The position numbers and the translations under genes were made by a program. The notes under the pieces were generated by a model. It was given only the letters and a program-made list of their open reading frames with translations, had not been told where the DNA came from and did not search any database. Below, one piece after another: positions 60,281 to 64,000 of a DNA stretch of 64,000 nt (positions are counted from its first letter, which is position 1; each line of letters opens with the position of its first letter). Origin of the DNA: UBA4782 sp034429195 (GTDB taxonomy: Bacteria; Chloroflexota; Anaerolineae; Anaerolineales; Anaerolineaceae); assembly GCA_034429195.1 (NCBI GenBank), contig DAOUGQ010000010.1, positions 68,778 to 132,777 of the forward strand, given 5' to 3'.

Positions 60281-60385
60281 TTTAAAAATCTCCTTACAAT
60301 TCTTTCTTTCTAAATTATTCTGTTTTTTACAGTTAGTATTCAATCAAGCATAACATCGCGAAATCACGTTCGTTTTCTCGTCTTA

Positions 60386-60910
60386 TTATGCGGGTTGAGC
60401 AGCACCCTTTTCTGAAAATGCTTTGATTACTGCTGCCAAAGAGCGGGCTGGTTCGGCAAGAGTGCGAACCAACTGGCTGGCTGGAGCGTTCAATACGCCA
60501 AGAACACGTGCGCGCATGACTGGTAGTGGTGGTAATTCGGCCAACATCTTGATTTCACTGGGAGTAACCCACTTCCCATCAAGATAACCACCCTTCAATT
60601 TGAAAAGGTCGCTTTTTGATGCATCAACAAACACTTTCGCCAATGCAGGAGCATCAGTTGCGGTGAAACCGGCCAGAGTTGTTCCAGTAATTTCTTCACT
60701 TGCGAAATCGCATTCTTTCAACGCCAATTCCATAAGTGTGTTTTTCACAACATTCGCTCGGCTACCAGTTTCACGTACTTTTGCGCGAAAGGCGTCTACA
60801 TCCTTCATGCCCATCTTGGAGTATTCAAGCAAGAAAACAGCCTGACTTTCTTTCAATAAACGGGTATATTCTACTAACAATTCAGCTTTGCGTGCTTTTG
60901 TATATGCCAA
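60386..60910 (-). CDS. rplJ: 50S ribosomal protein L10
   Basis: A 174-residue stalk-base protein that binds 23S rRNA and L7/L12 dimers: N-terminal rRNA-binding domain (V-K-N-T-L-M near 56) and C-terminal helix for L12. It starts with TTG 60910 behind AAGGAGGTGAT, an almost full complement of the 16S 3' end. The strong site compensates for the rare start. Preceded by an L10-type leader and an attenuator. Confidence 0.96.
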   Translation of the reverse strand: MAYTKARKAELLVEYTRLLKESQAVFLLEYSKMGMKDVDAFRAKVRETGSRANVVKNTLMELALKECDFASEEITGTTLAGFTATDAPALAKVFVDASKSDLFKLKGGYLDGKWVTPSEIKMLAELPPLPVMRARVLGVLNAPASQLVRTLAEPARSLAAVIKAFSEKGAAQPA

Positions 60911-60932
60911 CGAAAATCACCTCCTTCCGACA

Positions 60933-60977
60933 TAAAAAATAAAAGTCTTTGCCTTGATACTGCTGGGCAAAGACTTC
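60933..60977 (-). terminator. Attenuator hairpin in the rplJL leader
   Basis: On the minus strand AAGTCTTTGC / GCAAAGACTT, followed by TTATTTTTT. It lies between the L10 leader and the rplJ ribosome-binding site, so transcription can stop before rplJ. Confidence 0.75.
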
Positions 60978-61085
60978 CATCGTTTAAAACATACGAACAA
61001 ATATTTTGTTCAGATGGTAATCTTCACCTCAGCAGGATATTGAGCCTTTTCAGCACCGGCTATCTTGGGTGAGACAACTAAATAT
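60978..61085 (-). promoter_or_regulatory. Ribosomal protein L10 leader
   Basis: On the minus strand the segment contains GCCGGTGCTGAAAAGGCT and CAATATCCTGCTGAGGTG, the conserved core of the L10 leader RNA, which binds the L10-L12 complex for feedback control. The spacing between rplA and rplJ (about 190 bases) and the following attenuator fit this. Confidence 0.8.
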
Positions 61086-61097
61086 TATACTCGATTT

Positions 61098-61817
61098 TTA
61101 TTCTGCTGTGTTTATTGATTGTGCCAGGTTTGTGTCCACTTTGATACCAGGACCCATGGTGGCACTCAATGTAATGCGGCGGATATATGTACCTTTCGCG
61201 GCACTTGGTTTTGCTTTTCGAATTGCTTCCATAAGAGCTGCAAGATTCTCATACAATTGATCTTCAGTGAAGGATACCTTACCAAGCGGGCAATGGATAT
61301 TGGCGGTTTTATCCAGACGGAATTCAACACGACCTGCTTTAGCTTCTTTGATAACACGAGGAAGGTCTTCTGCATTGACAACAGTACCAGCTTTTGGATT
61401 CGGCATCAAACCACGGGGACCTAAAACGCGACCCAACTTACCTGCTTTTGCCATCATATCTGGGGTTGCGATTGCGACATCGAATTCAGTCCAACCAGAT
61501 TGAATCTTGGTGATCCACTCATCACTGTCTGCTACGACATCGGCACCAGCATTTTGTGCAATGGCAGAACCTTCACCCTGGGTAAAAACCAACACACGAA
61601 CTGTTTTTCCTAACCCATTTGGAAGTACAACGACATCACGGACCTGCTGATCTGCCTGACGGGGATCCAAACCCATGCGCATGTGTACTTCAACAGTTCC
61701 GTCAAATTTTGTTATACTGGTTTCTTTCACCAGTTTCAATGCCTCACGAGGAGTGTAATATTGATCCTTGTTCACTTTTGCCTGTGCGGCAGCAAATTTC
61801 TTTCCAACTTTCGGCAT
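61098..61817 (-). CDS. rplA: 50S ribosomal protein L1
   Basis: A 239-residue L1 protein that forms the mobile L1 stalk and represses its own operon by binding an mRNA mimic of its rRNA site. N-terminus M-P-K-V-G-K-K; the signature V-L-G-P-R-G-L-M-P-N-P-K-A-G-T-V (about 130-145) is present; F-R-L-D-K-T follows. Start after AAAGGAG. A mimic of the L1 rRNA site directly precedes it (see 61830). Confidence 0.98.
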   Translation of the reverse strand: MPKVGKKFAAAQAKVNKDQYYTPREALKLVKETSITKFDGTVEVHMRMGLDPRQADQQVRDVVVLPNGLGKTVRVLVFTQGEGSAIAQNAGADVVADSDEWITKIQSGWTEFDVAIATPDMMAKAGKLGRVLGPRGLMPNPKAGTVVNAEDLPRVIKEAKAGRVEFRLDKTANIHCPLGKVSFTEDQLYENLAALMEAIRKAKPSAAKGTYIRRITLSATMGPGIKVDTNLAQSINTAE

Positions 61818-61829
61818 GATTACTCCTTT

Positions 61830-61865
61830 GTGGTACTGACGGGTAAGATTTTCTTACCCTCCCAC
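61830..61865 (-). promoter_or_regulatory. L1-binding-site mimic between rplK and rplA
   Basis: On the minus strand GTGG-GA-GGGT, a hairpin AAGAAAATCTT, then ACCC-GTCAGTA-CCAC, directly followed by AAAGGAG of rplA. Two helices separated by an asymmetric loop (GA opposite about 7 bases ending in TA) copy the base of the 23S rRNA L1 site, which reads GGUGG-GA-GGCU ... AGCC-GA...AAUA-CCACC. Confidence 0.7.
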
Positions 61866-61869
61866 TAAC

Positions 61870-62295
61870 TTAATCAACCACCTGGATACCCATATTCCGG
61901 GCGGTTCCTTCAATTTGGCGCATGGCGCTCTCAATATCAACAGAGTTCATATCTTTCAATTTTAACTGAGCAATTTCTCGGATCTGAGCTCGGGTTACTT
62001 TACCAACTTTATTTCTATTTGGTTGATCAGAACCCTTTGAGATTCCTGCTGCCTTGCGCAGTAATACACCTGCTGGAGGTGACTTTAAAATGAAAGTAAA
62101 TGATCCATCAGTGTAAACGGTGATTTCTGCAGGGAGAATCTCGCCCGGTTGGTTTTGGGTACGAGCGTTGTATTCTTTGCAGAACGCCATAATATTGATC
62201 CCATGACCTGCCAAAGCAGGACCAATGGGTGGTGCTGGATTTGCTTTTCCAGCTTCAATTTGCAAACGTACGATTGCTTTTAATTTCTTTGCCAC
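61870..62295 (-). CDS. rplK: 50S ribosomal protein L11
   Basis: A 141-residue L11, the exact classical length, binding the GTPase-associated centre of 23S rRNA. N-terminal domain with the Pro-rich P-A-P-P-I-G-P-A-L-A-G-H-G-I-N (about 20-34) and C-terminal rRNA-binding domain. The start is GTG 62295 behind AAGGAG; the open frame upstream (to 62346) runs through the L1-site hairpin and would give a nonsense extension. Confidence 0.97.
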   Translation of the reverse strand: MAKKLKAIVRLQIEAGKANPAPPIGPALAGHGINIMAFCKEYNARTQNQPGEILPAEITVYTDGSFTFILKSPPAGVLLRKAAGISKGSDQPNRNKVGKVTRAQIREIAQLKLKDMNSVDIESAMRQIEGTARNMGIQVVD

Positions 62296-62309
62296 AGCTT
62301 TACTCCTTG

Positions 62310-62346
62310 GTGGTATTAGCGGGTGAATTTGGGAGCACCCTCCCAC
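62310..62346 (-). promoter_or_regulatory. L1-binding-site mimic upstream of rplK
   Basis: On the minus strand GTGG-GA-GGGT, a short inner segment, ACCC-GCTAATA-CCAC, directly followed by AAGGAG of rplK. It is nearly identical in design to the element before rplA: same helices, same GA/GnnAnTA internal loop, same distance to the ribosome-binding site. Equivalent in place to the L1 operator of the E. coli rplKA mRNA. Confidence 0.72.
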
Positions 62347-62405
62347 AAACTTTCGCCCAACTTTCGGCTTTCATTCGCAACAACCTTACGGTTGGCGGAA
62401 TATCC

Positions 62406-63080
62406 TCATGCTTTCTCAACCTGCAAAAAGTCCAATTCAACTGGTGTTTCTCGACCAAAGAAATTCACCATCACTCTGACTTTACTTCGGTCTGCTTCAA
62501 TTTCTGATACAGTGCCACGAAAATCATTGAAAGGCCCATCGATAATTCTGACACGTTCTCCAACCTTGAATGTTACTTTTACATGCGGTGCTTCAGCTTC
62601 CATGCGCCGCAGGATCGATGACACTTCTTCAGGTCGAAGGGGAGCAGGTTCAGTACCCATTCCAACAAACCCGGTAACACCTGGGGTGTTTCGAACTACA
62701 AACCACGATTCATTGGAATAAATCATGTTAACCAGTACATACCCTGGAAAAACATGTCGTTCCACTACACGACGTTTACCATCTTTGACTTCGATCTCTT
62801 CTTGTGTTGGAATGACTACATCAAATATTTGATCACGCATTCCCATTGTTTCAATGCGTTGTTCAAGATTATGACGAACCTTATTCTCATAACCAGAATA
62901 ACAATGGATTACATACCATGCGCGTTCATCGCGCTTTTCTCCAGAAGTAGTTTCGGGAGCTTTTTCAGATGACTCCGAAGCGGCTGCCGGCATGTCTGAT
63001 CGAACTTCTGGCTCATTCTCAGAAGTCTCGTCATACATTTCTTCACTTTCGTCTTGATAATATTCCTTATCCGCTTCCAT
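62406..63080 (-). CDS. nusG: Transcription termination/antitermination factor NusG
   Basis: A 224-residue NusG. Residues about 1-50 are a very acidic extension not found in E. coli NusG. The NGN domain follows (W-Y-V-I-H-C-Y-S-G-Y-E-N-K-V, about 52-165), then the C-terminal KOW domain (V-R-I-I-D-G-P-F-N-D-F-R-G-T-V, about 170-184). It binds RNA polymerase and couples it to ribosomes or Rho. Lies 46 bases after secE, the usual neighbour. Confidence 0.96.
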   Translation of the reverse strand: MEADKEYYQDESEEMYDETSENEPEVRSDMPAAASESSEKAPETTSGEKRDERAWYVIHCYSGYENKVRHNLEQRIETMGMRDQIFDVVIPTQEEIEVKDGKRRVVERHVFPGYVLVNMIYSNESWFVVRNTPGVTGFVGMGTEPAPLRPEEVSSILRRMEAEAPHVKVTFKVGERVRIIDGPFNDFRGTVSEIEADRSKVRVMVNFFGRETPVELDFLQVEKA

Positions 63081-63126
63081 CTCTATATTTCCTCATTGTT
63101 TACGAGAAACAATCTTACTTGATGCT

Positions 63127-63429
63127 CTATACCAACAATAGCGTGACTAGTTTCGCAAAAATGAAATCCATTATACCCAACAAAACACTCATGAATATCA
63201 TAACCAGGAGTACAACTCGGGTTAATTTCCAGGCTTCGCGTGGTGTTGGCCAGGATACTTTCTTTAACTCGCCGACTGTTTCGCGCCATAAACGCTTTAA
63301 TCCACCTGATTTCTTTTCAGGTTTCGTAATCTTTGCTGGTATAGCTGGAGTTACTGCTTTTTCTTTCTTGTTAGATTTTTTATCAGCAGTTTTGTTTTGC
63401 AACACAGGTTTATCCATTTTATTTACCAC
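63127..63429 (-). CDS. secE: Preprotein translocase subunit SecE
   Basis: A 100-residue SecE with a long Lys-rich cytoplasmic N-terminus (about 1-45) and the conserved R-E-T-V-G-E-L-K-K-V-S-W-P-T-R-E-A, then one membrane span (about 70-95). It clamps SecY in the translocon. Starts with GTG 63429, 6 bases after AAAGGAG. Preceded by a strong hairpin that separates it from tRNA-Trp. Confidence 0.95.
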   Translation of the reverse strand: MVNKMDKPVLQNKTADKKSNKKEKAVTPAIPAKITKPEKKSGGLKRLWRETVGELKKVSWPTPREAWKLTRVVLLVMIFMSVLLGIMDFIFAKLVTLLLV

Positions 63430-63451
63430 GCGACACTCCTTTACGGCTAAA

Positions 63452-63496
63452 ACGCCGTCTTCTTATCTACCCTGTCTTCAAGAAGGAAGACGGCGT
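63452..63496 (-). terminator. Strong hairpin between tRNA-Trp and secE
   Basis: On the minus strand GACGCCGTCTTC / GAAGACGGCGT followed by TTTTAGCC. A long GC-rich stem with a weak T-run: processing site or partial terminator after the tRNA. Confidence 0.6.
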
Positions 63497-63509
63497 CGCC
63501 AATCTGATA

Positions 63510-63582
63510 CAGGCCAGGCAGGAATTGAACCCACAACCTCCTGTTTTGGAGACAGGCGCTCTGCCAATTGAGCTACTGGCCT
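63510..63582 (-). tRNA. tRNA-Trp (CCA anticodon)
   Basis: A 73-base tRNA on the minus strand: acceptor AGGCCAG / CTGGCCT with discriminator G, D-arm GCTC...GAGC, anticodon stem-loop CCTGT-CTCCAAA-ACAGG with anticodon CCA, and TTCAATT T-loop. No encoded CCA tail. It sits between rpmG and secE, a conserved location for tRNA-Trp in many bacteria. Confidence 0.96.
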
Positions 63583-63628
63583 ACACAGAATTGTGGCAGA
63601 CCACTAAGGTCTCCACAATCCCGTCAGC

Positions 63629-63799
63629 CTACTTTGTCTCCCGATGCATTGTGTGCTTTCTGCATCGTGGGCAATATTTCTTTAATTCCATCCGCCCTGG
63701 ATCATTCCGGCGGTTTTTCTCACTTGTGTAATTACGCTCTTTGCATTCACTGCAAGCAAATGTAATTACGGGGCGAATATCTTTCTTTTTTGAAGCCAT
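63629..63799 (-). CDS. rpmG: 50S ribosomal protein L33
   Basis: A 56-residue L33 with two zinc-binding pairs, C-S-E-C and C-P-R-C (a zinc-ribbon, Cys+ form). N-terminus M-A-S-K-K-K-D-I-R-P, then Y-T-S-E-K-N-R-R-N-D-P-G-R-M-E-L-K-K-Y in the family pattern. It begins 8 bases after the tuf stop, with AGGGAATAG overlapping that stop region as ribosome-binding site. Confidence 0.95.
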   Translation of the reverse strand: MASKKKDIRPVITFACSECKERNYTSEKNRRNDPGRMELKKYCPRCRKHTMHRETK

Positions 63800-63807
63800 T
63801 CTATTCC

Positions 63808-64000
63808 CTATGCGATGATCTTGGTGATCACGCCAGAACCAACCGTCAGACCACCTTCACGAATTGCAAATTTTGATCCCTGCTCCAACGCTACAGGGAC
63901 AATCAGTTCCACGGACAATTCAACATTATCCCCAGGCATAACCATTTCTACACCTTCTGGCAGGGTGATCACACCCGTCACATCCATCGTTCGAATGTAG
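63808..64000 (-). CDS. tuf: Elongation factor Tu, C-terminal fragment at window edge
   Basis: The last 63 or so codons of EF-Tu read in from the right edge: F-R-T-type segment Y-I-R-T-M-D-V-T-G, M-V-M-P-G-D-N-V, then the invariant end F-A-I-R-E-G-G-L-T-V-G-S-G-V-I-T-K-I. The stop is TAG at 63808-63810. This is domain 3, which contacts EF-Ts and tRNA. The rest of the gene is outside the window. Confidence 0.97.
   Translation of the reverse strand, partial: YIRTMDVTGVITLPEGVEMVMPGDNVELSVELIVPVALEQGSKFAIREGGLTVGSGVITKIIA

Noticed and set aside
60281..60343. Longer rplL frame
   Set aside because: ATG 60280 has AAGGAG and gives the normal L7/L12 length; the upstream part is not family-like.
62296..62346. 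N-terminal extension of rplK to 62346
   Set aside because: It would translate the L1-site hairpin; GTG 62295 gives the exact 141-residue L11 and has AAGGAG.
62969..63571. Plus-strand 200-codon frame over secE and the tRNA
   Set aside because: It crosses the tRNA-Trp and strong hairpins and is antisense to secE; no ribosome-binding site or family likeness.

Overview
The window looks like a chromosomal segment of an anaerobic Chloroflexota bacterium, most likely class Anaerolineae. This is inference from gene content and base composition (roughly 43% GC by eye). Supporting signs are the short EF-Ts, NusG with an acidic N-terminal extension, the tuf-rpmG-tRNA-Trp-secE-nusG-rplKAJL block with no rpoBC after rplL, a tungsten-type aldehyde oxidoreductase with dedicated MoaD-like proteins, lysine 2,3-aminomutase, and many TTG/GTG starts. 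No phage, CRISPR array or intact insertion sequence is visible. Two short non-coding stretches hold what look like decayed genes.

Layout. 1-1887 (minus): ECF sigma factor, membrane anti-sigma-like protein and an edge-truncated lipoprotein. 2.6-14.0 kb: a mixed region with a lipoprotein, two alpha/beta hydrolases, a candidate small RNA ahead of rsgA, an RNHCP zinc protein, a serine beta-lactamase-like hydrolase, a diguanylate cyclase, and a sugar O-methyltransferase/glycosyltransferase-like pair. 14.0-20.5 kb: core translation genes rpsB-tsf-pyrH and pheST, with a structured S2 leader and a T-box. 20.9-45.3 kb: a large carbohydrate/aldehyde catabolic region. It holds a BtpA/SgcQ TIM barrel, a DeoR regulator, aldehyde oxidoreductase under a Moco/Tuco-like riboswitch with two MoaD-like proteins, a GLYR-type dehydrogenase, DhaK-DhaL, DUF4867, two paralogous FGGY kinases, a ribose-type ABC importer, a SorC regulator with palindromic operators, an acetoin/pyruvate-type E1alpha-E1beta-E2 complex without E3, a UroD-family methyltransferase-like protein and an M29 aminopeptidase. 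45.5-49.1 kb: DUF4190 protein, aldo/keto reductase, lysine 2,3-aminomutase and lexA with an SOS box. 49.2-54.5 kb: a complete branched-chain amino-acid ABC importer (livJHMGF). 54.8-59.8 kb: small membrane protein, FAD oxidoreductase, GxGYxYP protein and GPH symporter. 59.9-64 kb (minus): rplL, rplJ, rplA, rplK, nusG, secE, tRNA-Trp, rpmG and the end of tuf.

How the genes work together. The catabolic region reads as import of a sugar or polyol by the ribose-type transporter, phosphorylation by FGGY kinases, processing to C3 units handled by DhaKL and a beta-hydroxyacid-type dehydrogenase, aldehyde oxidation by a tungsten enzyme, and oxidation of a 2-oxo acid or acetoin by the E1/E2 complex. 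The substrate is not identifiable from sequence. The most striking regulatory observation is in the ribosomal-protein operon. Two near-identical RNA hairpins, one ahead of rplK and one between rplK and rplA, copy the base of the 23S rRNA L1-binding site, which suggests a doubled L1 autoregulatory target.
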